Positions 1 through 8,358 of a stretch of 64,000 bases of DNA are shown piece after piece. The position numbers and the translations under genes were made by a program. Below the pieces are notes generated by a model. It ran no database searches. It was not told where the DNA came from and saw only the letters and a program-made list of their open reading frames with translations. Source of the DNA: Streptantibioticus ferralitis (lineage in GTDB: Bacteria > Actinomycetota > Actinomycetes > Streptomycetales > Streptomycetaceae); assembly GCF_029223525.1 (NCBI RefSeq), contig NZ_JARHTQ010000003.1, positions 1 through 64,000 of the forward strand, in the 5' to 3' direction. Position 1 is the first letter of the stretch. Every line of letters begins with the position of its first letter.

Positions 1-6
1 CATAGT

Positions 7-125
7 GTTTCGGTGGTCATAGCGTTAGGGAAACGCCCGGTTACATTCCGAACCCGGAAGCTAAGCCTTTCAGCGCCGATGGTACTGCAGGGGGGACCCT
101 GTGGGAGAGTAGGACACCGCCGAAC
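7..125 (+). rRNA. rrf: 5S ribosomal RNA
   Basis: The sequence matches the Streptomyces 5S consensus as I know it, beginning GTTTCGGTGGTCATAGCG and ending near ACACCGCCGAAC. The two ends pair to form helix I. At about 119 nt it has the usual length. It is the last gene of an rRNA operon whose 16S and 23S genes lie before the window. The exact ends are inferred from the terminal helix. Confidence 0.97.
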
Positions 126-132
126 AATTCTT

Positions 133-180
133 AAATGGCTGTGGCCCCTGGATTCAGATCCAGGGGCCACAGCCATTTTT
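133..180 (+). terminator. rRNA operon terminator
   Basis: A perfect 21-bp stem (133-153 with 158-178) with a TCAG loop runs into five T residues. It starts 7 nt after the 5S 3' end and is a strong intrinsic terminator for the rRNA operon. Confidence 0.95.
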
Positions 181-200
181 ATGCCCTCGCGCAGCAGACC

Positions 201-262
201 GGTGGGTGGTTCCCGCCTGAACCCAGATCGGCGACGCCTGGACTCGGGCGGAACCACCCACC
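201..262. repeat. 12-bp inverted repeat between 5S terminator and next gene
   Basis: GGTGGGTGGTTC (201-212) and its exact complement GAACCACCCACC (251-262) are separated by 38 nt. They lie between the rRNA terminator and the 3' end of the convergent membrane-protein gene, so a back-up or opposite-strand terminator role is possible. No T tract follows. Confidence 0.5.
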
Positions 263-283
263 CCCCTTTTGGGGCTTTCCGTC

Positions 284-1621
284 TTACTCCCGCGAGGGAG
301 AGGCCGCGTACCCGTCGACACCCGCGGCACGAGCGAGCTCGATGTCGAGGCCTTCACGGCGGATGCGCTGGTCCATGTAGAGCAGGGCGGCCATACCGGC
401 GCTCAGCGGAAACGTGAACATGGTGCCCACGACGGCGCCGACGCCGATGACGATGAGGAATGCCCAGCCGATGTGCGAACCGGCGCCCGCGAGAAGACCA
501 CCCGTGTTGTCGCTGCTGACGATCTGGGCGATCACCGTGAAGGGGATCGAGACGATCGAGGTGATGATGAAGGCCATGAGTATGGCGAGCAGCTGCACGC
601 CGAAGACCCGCCACCATGAGCCCCGTACCAGCTTGTAGGAGCGGGCGATCGAGGCGAATACCCCCTGCTTCTCCAGCATCAGGGCCGGGGAGGACAGGCT
701 GAGACTGATGGTCAGCCAGATGGCGACGCATCCGCCCGCGGTACCGCCGAGAAAGGCAAGGCCCGCGCCCGCGTTCGCCGAGCCGAAAAGCGCCAGGAGA
801 ACGCCGGGCATGACGCCCAGGCCGACTATGGCGAGTCCGATCAAGGGGATCAGCAGCGTCAGCCCCAGCATGCGCACCAGTCGGGGCCGGGAGTCACGCC
901 ATGCCTCGCCCGCGGTGACTGACCGGCCCAGTACGGAGCGGCTGACGATCATGGTGAGCATGGCTGTGGCGATGATCTGCCCCAGCATGCTGATGAGCGA
1001 CGCCGAACCGCTTCCGGCGACGGAGTCCCCGAAGGCCTTGAGTACATCGCTGACCTTTGTGGTGGTGCCGTCGCGGAGTTTGTCCAGGCTCGGGTTGCTG
1101 TTGAAGAAGAACCCGGTGACCAGGGTCGAGACCGTCTCCGTCACGACGGCGAGGCCGAGCGAGATGCCGAGCACCGTGCGCGAGTGCGCGCGCATCGTGG
1201 CGATGGAGCCTTCGAGGATCTCCGCGACGCTGAGCGGACGCAGTGGAATCACCCCCGGCTTGGGGGCCGGTGGCAACTGATGCCAGTAGGTGCCTCGCCC
1301 GGACGCCGTGCCCCAACCCTGCGCCGATCCGGCGTGCGCGCCCCATCGCGGTCCCGGCCCCGGCGGAGGCGGGGGGACAGGTCCGCCTGGTCCCGAAGAT
1401 GCCCGCGGCCCCGTACCGGACGTACTCCAACCAGCAGCCGGAGGCTGGTTCTTGGACCACGTCGAGGGCACGGCGTCCTGAGGCGCAGGCTGTTCCGCTC
1501 CGGCCTCCGGCACGGTCTGCTCGCCCTGGTCCGCCGGGTCAGCGGGCCCGGACGGGCCGGAAGAGCCGGAAGAGTCGGAGGGGCCGGATCCGGGCGAAGC
1601 CCAGCCCGGAGAGTTGTTCAT
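284..1621 (-). CDS. proline-rich polytopic membrane protein (GPDPase membrane-domain-like)
   Basis: 445 aa. The first ~115 residues are Ser/Gly/Pro-rich and probably cytoplasmic and disordered. The rest has about six hydrophobic segments with glycine-rich turns. This resembles the actinobacterial proteins annotated as glycerophosphoryl diester phosphodiesterase membrane domain or DUF7847. No phosphodiesterase catalytic domain is present, so this is a membrane module only and its function is unknown. The ATG is preceded by an ideal AAGGAG 7 nt upstream. The gene is divergent from mtnA and convergent with the rRNA operon. Confidence 0.8.
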   Translation of the reverse strand: MNNSPGWASPGSGPSDSSGSSGPSGPADPADQGEQTVPEAGAEQPAPQDAVPSTWSKNQPPAAGWSTSGTGPRASSGPGGPVPPPPPGPGPRWGAHAGSAQGWGTASGRGTYWHQLPPAPKPGVIPLRPLSVAEILEGSIATMRAHSRTVLGISLGLAVVTETVSTLVTGFFFNSNPSLDKLRDGTTTKVSDVLKAFGDSVAGSGSASLISMLGQIIATAMLTMIVSRSVLGRSVTAGEAWRDSRPRLVRMLGLTLLIPLIGLAIVGLGVMPGVLLALFGSANAGAGLAFLGGTAGGCVAIWLTISLSLSSPALMLEKQGVFASIARSYKLVRGSWWRVFGVQLLAILMAFIITSIVSIPFTVIAQIVSSDNTGGLLAGAGSHIGWAFLIVIGVGAVVGTMFTFPLSAGMAALLYMDQRIRREGLDIELARAAGVDGYAASPSRE

Positions 1622-1783
1622 TGGTGCTCCTTTTGCGCGTCAGGACCTGTCGGGTCGGTACCCCTTGGGTCCGCGGCCATCGTGCCATGGGCGGCGCGCA
1701 CACGTTCCCGCCGTGACGGGTGCCGACAACCCCATGTGTGCGGGCCATTCAAAAGCGCCCACCGGGCAGGGCAGACTGGACGG

Positions 1784-2926
1784 ATGGGTGATCAGTCCGT
1801 GGTATCTCTGGCCAACGACTCACAGTCCGGTTCTCCGGTCACCATTCCCACGCTGCGTTGGGAGGAGCCTCCCGAAGGGCCCGTGGTGATACTCCTCGAC
1901 CAGACCAGGCTCCCCACAGAGGAGGTCGAGCTGGTCTGCACCGATGTACTGGCGCTGGTGGACGCCATCCGTAGCCTCGCGGTCCGTGGCGCTCCGGTGC
2001 TCGGGCTCGCCGGAGCCTACGGTGTGGCGCTTGCCGCCGCACGCGGCTTCGACGTGGCGGAGGCCGCACAGCTGCTGGCGTCCGCCCGGCCGACCGCCGT
2101 CAACCTGGGGTACGGGGTGCGCCGCGCCGCAGCCGCGTACCGTACCGCCCTCGTGGGCAGCGCGGACCCGCGGCGGGCCGCCCGGGCCGCGCTTGCCGAG
2201 GCCCGCGCGCTGCACGCCGAAGACGCGGCGGCCAGCGACCGTATGGCCGGCCACGGGCTGGCACTGCTGAAGGAACTGGTGCCGGGCGGGGGCTACCGCG
2301 TCCTGACCCACTGCAACACCGGCGCCCTGGTCTCCGGCGGTGGCGGCACCGCGTTCGCAGTGGCGCACGCCGCACACCGCGAGGGACTGCTGCGGCGCTT
2401 GTGGGTGGACGAGACCAGGCCGCTGCTGCAGGGTGCGCGGCTGACGGCCTACGAGGCGGCACGCGCCGGAATGACGTACACGCTGCTCGCCGACAACGCC
2501 GCCGGCTCGCTCTTCGCGGCCGGGGCGGTGGACGCGGTGCTGATCGGCGCGGACCGGATCGCCGCCGACGGATCGGTGGCGAACAAGGTCGGCAGCTATC
2601 CACTGGCCGTACTCGCCGCACACCACAACGTGCCGTTCGTCGTGGTGGCCCCCACCACGACGGTGGACCTGTCGACCCCGGACGGTGCGTCGATCGAGGT
2701 GGAGCAGCGCCCCGGCCACGAGGTCACCGAACTCGCCTCACCGCGGGCCCCGGTCACCGAGGCCGGTCCCGGTATCCAGGTCGCGCCGCTGGGCACCCAG
2801 GCGTACAACCCTGCGTTCGACATCACACCGGCCGCACTGGTGACGGCGCTTGTCACGGAGAACGGTGTCGCCTCTCCCGTAACAGCAGCCACACTCGCCG
2901 CTCTCGCCCCAGCTGAGGCGGGTTAA
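1784..2926 (+). CDS. mtnA: S-methyl-5-thioribose-1-phosphate isomerase
   Basis: 380 aa, a normal length for MtnA. It isomerises methylthioribose-1-phosphate to methylthioribulose-1-phosphate in methionine salvage. Family signatures are visible: RGAP near residue 70, the catalytic-cysteine segment HCNTGAL around residue 176, and GADRIAADG with the catalytic Asp around residue 257, followed by NKVG. Start: the ATG at 1784 has no Shine-Dalgarno but lies 6 nt after CAGACT, a near-consensus -10, so the mRNA may be leaderless. An upstream in-frame extension is open but looks unlike protein. No other salvage genes are adjacent. Confidence 0.93.
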   Translation: MGDQSVVSLANDSQSGSPVTIPTLRWEEPPEGPVVILLDQTRLPTEEVELVCTDVLALVDAIRSLAVRGAPVLGLAGAYGVALAAARGFDVAEAAQLLASARPTAVNLGYGVRRAAAAYRTALVGSADPRRAARAALAEARALHAEDAAASDRMAGHGLALLKELVPGGGYRVLTHCNTGALVSGGGGTAFAVAHAAHREGLLRRLWVDETRPLLQGARLTAYEAARAGMTYTLLADNAAGSLFAAGAVDAVLIGADRIAADGSVANKVGSYPLAVLAAHHNVPFVVVAPTTTVDLSTPDGASIEVEQRPGHEVTELASPRAPVTEAGPGIQVAPLGTQAYNPAFDITPAALVTALVTENGVASPVTAATLAALAPAEAG

Positions 2927-3450
2927 GTGGGCGCTGGGAGCGGCACATTCAGCGAGCGGAGCTGGTTCGAAACATGAGCTGAGTCACCTGACTCCATCGT
3001 GGCGCGCGTAGGGGCTCCACCCGGATACGGCAGGGCAGGCCCGCTTCGCTTGTGTCGCGCCCGTCTTCTACCTCGTGCGCTTGCACTCGCCTGGGTCTGA
3101 CGCGGTCTTCACCTTCGCTGGATCGCGCGGTAGCGAAGGGCCGGGCCCGACTGGGGCCAAGCCCTTCCCACCGCCCTCCGGCCGAGTAGCCTGCGGGGTG
3201 TGGGGGCTTCTCTGAGTGCGGCGAGGAGGGTCGTCCAATTCGGCTTGGCCCATGGCCAGATCATTACGGTGCGGGGTGTGGTGAGCATCACGCTCTTGAG
3301 GTGATCATGCCTTGAGGACGGTAACCACGGCTGACAGCAACGGCAACGGACATCTATGGACATCAACGATCATCAGCGCACGTCATCGCTGGTCAGTGAC
3401 GTGGGTCACCCACCTCTATATCCCAGATGCGAAAATGGGATGATGTCGAT
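2927..3450. other. noncoding interval upstream of mtrA
   Basis: About 520 bp with no credible gene. It contains a 14-bp palindrome (GAGTCACCTGACTC, 2981-2994) shortly after mtnA, which might act as an operator or weak terminator. It also holds a single GTAACC (3321-3326), similar to half of the MtrA-binding repeat I recall for Streptomyces, and the mtrA promoter region at its end. Confidence 0.6.
3396..3422 (+). promoter_or_regulatory. mtrA promoter with GTGAC-N4-GTCAC operator
   Basis: A perfect inverted repeat GTGAC-GTGG-GTCAC (3396-3409) lies just upstream of a TATATC -10-like hexamer (3417-3422). It would overlap the -35 region, which has no TTGACA match, suggesting control by a bound regulator. 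Transcription would begin near 3429. Confidence 0.5.
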
Positions 3451-4128
3451 ATGAAGGGACGCGTCCTTGTCGTCGACGACGACACCGCACTGGCAGAGAT
3501 GCTCGGCATCGTGCTGCGTGGAGAAGGTTTTGAGCCGTCGTTCGTTGCGGACGGCGACAAGGCCCTTGCCGCCTTCCGCGACACCAAGCCGGATCTGGTG
3601 CTACTCGATTTGATGCTGCCAGGCCGGGACGGTATCGACGTATGCCGGCAGATCCGGGCCGAGTCCGGGGTGCCGATCGTGATGCTCACCGCCAAGAGCG
3701 ACACCGTCGACGTCGTGGTGGGCCTGGAGTCCGGCGCCGACGACTATGTGATCAAGCCGTTCAAGCCCAAGGAACTGGTCGCCCGGGTACGGGCCCGGCT
3801 GCGGCGGGCCGAGGAGCCCACGCCGGAGCAGCTCGCCATCGGCGACCTGGTCATCGACGTCGCCGGGCACTCTGTCAAGCGCGACGGACAAGCCATCGCA
3901 CTGACCCCGCTGGAGTTCGACCTGCTGGTCGCACTCGCCCGCAAGCCGTGGCAGGTCTTCACCCGTGAGGTGCTGCTCGAACAGGTCTGGGGATACCGGC
4001 ACGCGGCCGACACCCGGCTGGTGAACGTGCACGTGCAGCGGCTGCGCTCGAAGGTGGAGAAGGACCCGGAGCGCCCGGAGATCGTGGTCACCGTGCGCGG
4101 TGTCGGCTACAAGGCCGGACCGGGCTGA
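3451..4128 (+). CDS. mtrA: response regulator MtrA
   Basis: 225 aa OmpR/PhoB-type regulator of the MtrAB-LpqB system, which in actinobacteria links envelope status to division, development and antibiotic production. Receiver domain: acidic cluster DDD at 9-11, phosphoacceptor D53 (LLDLMLPGRDG), Thr80 and Lys102. The winged-helix DNA-binding domain covers about 125-222 and ends in TVRGVGYKAG. An in-frame ATG 8 codons upstream (3427) is rejected because the predicted transcription start (~3429) falls after it and it has no ribosome site. mtrB begins 7 nt after the stop, so they form one operon. Confidence 0.97.
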   Translation: MKGRVLVVDDDTALAEMLGIVLRGEGFEPSFVADGDKALAAFRDTKPDLVLLDLMLPGRDGIDVCRQIRAESGVPIVMLTAKSDTVDVVVGLESGADDYVIKPFKPKELVARVRARLRRAEEPTPEQLAIGDLVIDVAGHSVKRDGQAIALTPLEFDLLVALARKPWQVFTREVLLEQVWGYRHAADTRLVNVHVQRLRSKVEKDPERPEIVVTVRGVGYKAGPG

Positions 4129-4135
4129 CATCGGG

Positions 4136-6265
4136 ATGCCCGCGGGTAACGGCATCGAGGCCACGGAGTCCGGGTACGAGAACGGCGCGGAGGCCGGGTC
4201 TTCGCATGCCGTGAACCAGGAGCGCGACCACAGTACGAAGCAGCAGCAGCGGCCCGGGCATGAACGCGAGCGGCTGGAGAGCCGCCACGCCGACCCGCTC
4301 CGGGGGCTGCTGCCCGTACTGGGGTCAGTCCTGCGCTGGGCGCGCCGCCCGCTGCTGCCCGCGGCGCGCCTGTACCGGCGCAACATCCAGGTACGGGTGG
4401 TCGCCACCACCTTGCTGATGTCGCTCGGCGTCGTGCTGCTGCTGGGCATCGTCGTCATCGGACAGGTCCGCAACGGGCTGCGGGAAGCCAAGACCACCAC
4501 CGCCCAGGGCCAGGCGCTGGGCGGCTTCAACGTCGCCCAGTCCCTCGCCGCGAACACGGGCGCCCCCGGCGACCCCACGGGCTCGACGGGCACCGGCGCG
4601 CCCACGACCGGCCGCGGCCAGGCCGACCCCGGCACCTGGCTGACCAACCTCGTCCAGCAGCTCGCCAGCGGCGGCCAGGGCGTCTACTACGTGGTCGCGC
4701 TCAGCTCCGACGCCGACCAGCAGCCCTACCTCGCGGACAGCCCCAGCACCCGCGGACCGCGCGCCTCCGGCGACGTGCTCCCCGAGGACAGCGTTCCGCC
4801 GGACCTGCGCAACGCCGTCGCCCAGGAACCCGGGGCGCACCAGAAGGAAACCCTCATCAAGCGCGAGGGCGATCCGGACGGCCAGCCGGGTTTGGTCATC
4901 GGCAAGCGACTTAATGACGCCAACGGCAAGGCGTACGAGCTGTACTACCTCTTCCCGTTCACGCAGGAGGAGAAGACCCTCAGCCTGGTCGAGACGACGC
5001 TCGCGACCGCCGGGGTCTTCGTCGTGGGCCTGCTCGGCGCCATCGCCTGGCTGGTGGTACGACAGGTCGTCACCCCGGTCCGGATGGCCGCGGGCATCTC
5101 CGAACGACTCGCGGCCGGATTCCTGCAGGAACGGATGAAGGTCACCGGCGAGGACGACATCGCGCGGCTCGGCGAGTCGTTCAACAAGATGGCGCACACC
5201 CTCCAGACCAAGATCCAGCAGCTGGAGGAGCTGTCGCGGATGCAGCGGCGCTTCGTCTCCGACGTCTCCCACGAGCTGCGCACCCCCTTGACGACGGTCC
5301 GCATGGCCGCCGACGTCATCCACGACGGGCGAGAGGACTTCGACCCGGTCACCGCACGCTCGGCCGAACTGCTGCAGAGCCAGCTGGAACGCTTCGAGTC
5401 GCTGCTGTCCGACCTGCTGGAGATCAGCCGCTTCGACGCGGGCGCCGCCGCGCTGGACGCGGAGGCCATCGACCTGCGCGAGGTCGTCCGACGCGTCGTC
5501 GACGCGGCCGAACCGCTGGCCGACCGCAAGGGCAGCCGGATCGTGGTGCGGGGCGCCGAGCAGCCGGTCGTCGCCGAAGCCGACGCCCGTCGGGTCGAAC
5601 GCGTGCTGCGCAACCTCGTCGTCAACGCCGTCGAGCACGGCGAAGGCCGCGATGTGACCGTGCGGCTGGCCTCGGCGGGCGGTGCGGTCGCCATCGCCGT
5701 ACGGGACTACGGAGTCGGACTCAAGCCCGGCGAGGCGACCCGGGTCTTCAACCGCTTCTGGCGCGCCGACCCGGCCCGGGCCAGGACCACCGGCGGCACC
5801 GGCCTCGGCCTGTCCATCGCGGTGGAGGACGCCCGACTGCACGGCGGCTGGCTCCAGGCCTGGGGCGAGCCCGGCGGTGGATCGCAGTTCCGGCTGACCC
5901 TCCCCCGGACGGCCGGAGAAGCCCTGCGCGGCTCGCCGATCCCGCTGGAACCGGAGGACTCACGCCGCCAGCGCGGCCTGGCCGCCACCGCGTCGAAGTC
6001 GCTACGCGACGGACGCACGCCCGCACCGGTGCCCGCCGCCCGGTCGCCGCTGCCCTCGGTGCCCGCGCTCTCGCCACGCCCGCCCGCCGCCGACCCGGCG
6101 GCGCTGCCGGGCAGCGGGGCACGGGTCGTCGGAACCCGGCCCACCGAGGCCACACCAGCCACGGAGGTCACGGAACGCCCTGAGATGGTGCACACCGCCG
6201 GGACCGGCCGACCGGACGACACGGCCACCGCGGACACCGTACGAGAGCAGGACGCGGACCGCTGA
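4136..6265 (+). CDS. mtrB: sensor histidine kinase MtrB
   Basis: 709 aa from the ATG just after mtrA; a GTG at 4100 overlapping mtrA would add 12 residues and cannot be excluded. There is a basic cytoplasmic N-terminus, TM1 near 88-111, an extracellular sensor of ~180 residues, TM2 near 290-310, HAMP, then the dimerisation/phosphoacceptor segment VSHELRTPLTT with His379. The HATPase domain has NLVVNAVEHG and GTGLGLSIA. The last ~100 residues are Pro/Ala/Arg-rich and probably disordered. It phosphorylates MtrA, and LpqB encoded next is its accessory lipoprotein. Confidence 0.96.
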   Translation: MPAGNGIEATESGYENGAEAGSSHAVNQERDHSTKQQQRPGHERERLESRHADPLRGLLPVLGSVLRWARRPLLPAARLYRRNIQVRVVATTLLMSLGVVLLLGIVVIGQVRNGLREAKTTTAQGQALGGFNVAQSLAANTGAPGDPTGSTGTGAPTTGRGQADPGTWLTNLVQQLASGGQGVYYVVALSSDADQQPYLADSPSTRGPRASGDVLPEDSVPPDLRNAVAQEPGAHQKETLIKREGDPDGQPGLVIGKRLNDANGKAYELYYLFPFTQEEKTLSLVETTLATAGVFVVGLLGAIAWLVVRQVVTPVRMAAGISERLAAGFLQERMKVTGEDDIARLGESFNKMAHTLQTKIQQLEELSRMQRRFVSDVSHELRTPLTTVRMAADVIHDGREDFDPVTARSAELLQSQLERFESLLSDLLEISRFDAGAAALDAEAIDLREVVRRVVDAAEPLADRKGSRIVVRGAEQPVVAEADARRVERVLRNLVVNAVEHGEGRDVTVRLASAGGAVAIAVRDYGVGLKPGEATRVFNRFWRADPARARTTGGTGLGLSIAVEDARLHGGWLQAWGEPGGGSQFRLTLPRTAGEALRGSPIPLEPEDSRRQRGLAATASKSLRDGRTPAPVPAARSPLPSVPALSPRPPAADPAALPGSGARVVGTRPTEATPATEVTERPEMVHTAGTGRPDDTATADTVREQDADR

Positions 6266-6297
6266 TCGGCCCGCAGGGCCAGGGGAGGACTACCGGC

Positions 6298-8121
6298 ATG
6301 TCGCAGGCCGACCGCCGTCGCGCGCCCGTCAAGTGGGGCATCACGTCGGGCGCACTGCTGTGCAGCGCCCTGCTGATGACCGGGTGCGCCTCGATGCCTG
6401 ACACCGGCGAGGTGACCAAGGTCGGCAACCAGCAGCGTGCCGACTCAGACCCGCAGGTGCGGGTGTTCGGTGTGCAGCCGCAGAAGAACGAGCAGCCGAT
6501 GCAGATCGTGCGCGGCTTCCTCGAGGCGACGACCAGCGACGAGGCGGACTACCAGACCGCGAAGAAGTACCTGGCCGGTTCGGCCGTCAAGTGGGACCCG
6601 TTCGCGCAGATCACCGTGCTCTCGGGCGGCCCCCAACTCGACCCGGAGCGCGCCAACGTGGCGCGCGAGGACGTTGGCACCACGATCACCTTGACCGGTG
6701 GTCAGATCGCCACGGTCGATCGCAAGCACTCGTACTCGCCGGCGACGTCCACGTACCGGACCGACTTCCACCTGATCAAGGTGGCCGGCGAGTGGCGGAT
6801 CGACAGCCTGCCGGACGGGCTGGTGCTCAGCGAGTCGGACTTCCAGCGCATATACCGCTCCGTGAACATGTACTACTTCGCGCAGTTGGGGCCCGAAGAG
6901 GGGCAAATCCCACTGGCGAAGGACGTGTTGGTGGCCGATCCGGTGTATGTGCGGCGGCGGATAGACCCCGTCACCTCGACCGTGCAGGCGCTGCTGGCCG
7001 GGCCGAGCAACTGGCTGCAGCCGGTGGTCACATCGGCGTTTCCCGCCGGGACGCAGCTCAAGAGCCAGAAGCTCAGTCTCGACGACTCCGGCAAACTGCG
7101 GGTGCAGCTGAGCGACGTGGCGGTGCGCGTCGGGCGCGACCAGTGCCAGCGGATGGCGGCGCAACTGCTGCACACGGTGCAGGAACAGTCCTCGGCGCAG
7201 GTCACCTCCGTCGAAGTGGCCGGCCCGGACGGCTCGACGCTCTGCTCGTTGGGACACGACCAGGCACAGGCGTACGCGCCGTCGCGCCTGGTGGGCAGCG
7301 GCGCGCAGCAGTACTTCGTGGACACCGACCACCGGATGGTCACCGTCTCCGGCAACGAGGAGACGGCGCACCGGGTGCTCGGCCCGTTCGGCGAGACGAC
7401 GGCGCGGTTGCAGTCCGTCGCCGTGTCGCGCGACGGGGAGACCGCGGCAGGCGTGAGAACGGACGGACGGTCGCTGTACGTGGCTCCGCTGTCCTCCGGT
7501 GGCAGCGCGCGCGAGGTGCTGTCCAGCGAAGCCCACGACCCCTCGCAGGGATTGACCGCGCCCAGTTGGGACGGCCTGGGCAACCTGTGGGTGGCTGATC
7601 GCGATCCGCAGCACCAGCGGCTGTTGATGTGGCGCGACGGGAAGACGACCGAGGTGTCGGTGCCCAATCTCGCGGACGGTCAGATCAAGGCGTTGCGCGT
7701 CGCGGCGGACGGGGTACGGATCGCGCTGCTGGTCGACCACGGCGGGCGGACGACGCTCCAACTGGGACGGATCGAGCGTTCGGGGACCGTCGATCACCCG
7801 CAGGTCTCGGTGACCGAACTCCGTGCGGTGGCACCGCAGTTGGACGATGTCGAGGCGGCCTCCTGGGCGGGCGGGAGCCGGCTGGTGGTGGTCGGCAAGC
7901 AGTCGCGCGGCGTGCAGCAACTGCAGTACGTGGACACCGACGGCTCGGCGGCGTACACCCCGACACTGCCGGGGATCAGCAAGGTCTCGGCGGTCGCCGC
8001 GTTCGAGGACCAGCAGCGGCCGCTGCTGGTCGCCTCCGACGAGGGCATGTACCGGCTGCCGAATGACGCGGACTGGCAGCAGGTGTCTCCGGACGGCACG
8101 GGCCCGGTCTATCCGGGCTGA
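6298..8121 (+). CDS. lpqB: lipoprotein LpqB
   Basis: 607 aa. The lipoprotein signal has a lipobox ending LLMTGC with lipidated Cys30. A GerMN-type domain lies around 195-310 (PVYVRRRIDP, LLAGPSNWLQP) and a C-terminal beta-propeller-like region around 330-600. In mycobacteria LpqB binds the MtrB extracellular domain and modulates signalling; the same job is inferred here from the mtrA-mtrB-lpqB order. The start is fixed by GGGGAGG about 10 nt upstream. It lies 32 nt after mtrB in the same operon. Confidence 0.96.
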   Translation: MSQADRRRAPVKWGITSGALLCSALLMTGCASMPDTGEVTKVGNQQRADSDPQVRVFGVQPQKNEQPMQIVRGFLEATTSDEADYQTAKKYLAGSAVKWDPFAQITVLSGGPQLDPERANVAREDVGTTITLTGGQIATVDRKHSYSPATSTYRTDFHLIKVAGEWRIDSLPDGLVLSESDFQRIYRSVNMYYFAQLGPEEGQIPLAKDVLVADPVYVRRRIDPVTSTVQALLAGPSNWLQPVVTSAFPAGTQLKSQKLSLDDSGKLRVQLSDVAVRVGRDQCQRMAAQLLHTVQEQSSAQVTSVEVAGPDGSTLCSLGHDQAQAYAPSRLVGSGAQQYFVDTDHRMVTVSGNEETAHRVLGPFGETTARLQSVAVSRDGETAAGVRTDGRSLYVAPLSSGGSAREVLSSEAHDPSQGLTAPSWDGLGNLWVADRDPQHQRLLMWRDGKTTEVSVPNLADGQIKALRVAADGVRIALLVDHGGRTTLQLGRIERSGTVDHPQVSVTELRAVAPQLDDVEAASWAGGSRLVVVGKQSRGVQQLQYVDTDGSAAYTPTLPGISKVSAVAAFEDQQRPLLVASDEGMYRLPNDADWQQVSPDGTGPVYPG

Positions 8122-8295
8122 GGTTCCGCGGTACGTGTGGTCCGCTCAGCGGGTGCGCGGTACATGCGGTCGCGCTCAATGGGCCCGCGCAGGCCTCTCA
8201 CGGGCCCTCTGACGGGCCTGCGGGGCCGCCGCCCGATACACGCGCCGGGGGTACGCCGGGCTGCGCCGTGGCGGCCCGCCACACCCCCTTCGGAG

Positions 8296-8331
8296 TTATC
8301 CACAGCCGCTTGTCCACAGGGGTGGTCCACC
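8296..8331 (+). promoter_or_regulatory. three phased DnaA-box-like 9-mers upstream of comF-like gene
   Basis: TTATCCACA (8296-8304), TTGTCCACA (8310-8318) and the degenerate TGGTCCACC (8323-8331) lie in the same orientation at 14- and 13-bp intervals. The first two match DnaA-box consensus sequences exactly; TTGTCCACA is the form preferred in Streptomyces. They sit 28-63 bp before the start of the phosphoribosyltransferase gene. Confidence 0.7.
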
Positions 8332-8358
8332 GCCACCCCCCACGGCACAGTGGTCCCC

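Noticed and set aside
2960-2980. A tRNA T-loop-like GGTTCGAAAC after mtnA
   Set aside because: No matching acceptor, D or anticodon arms can be formed around it.
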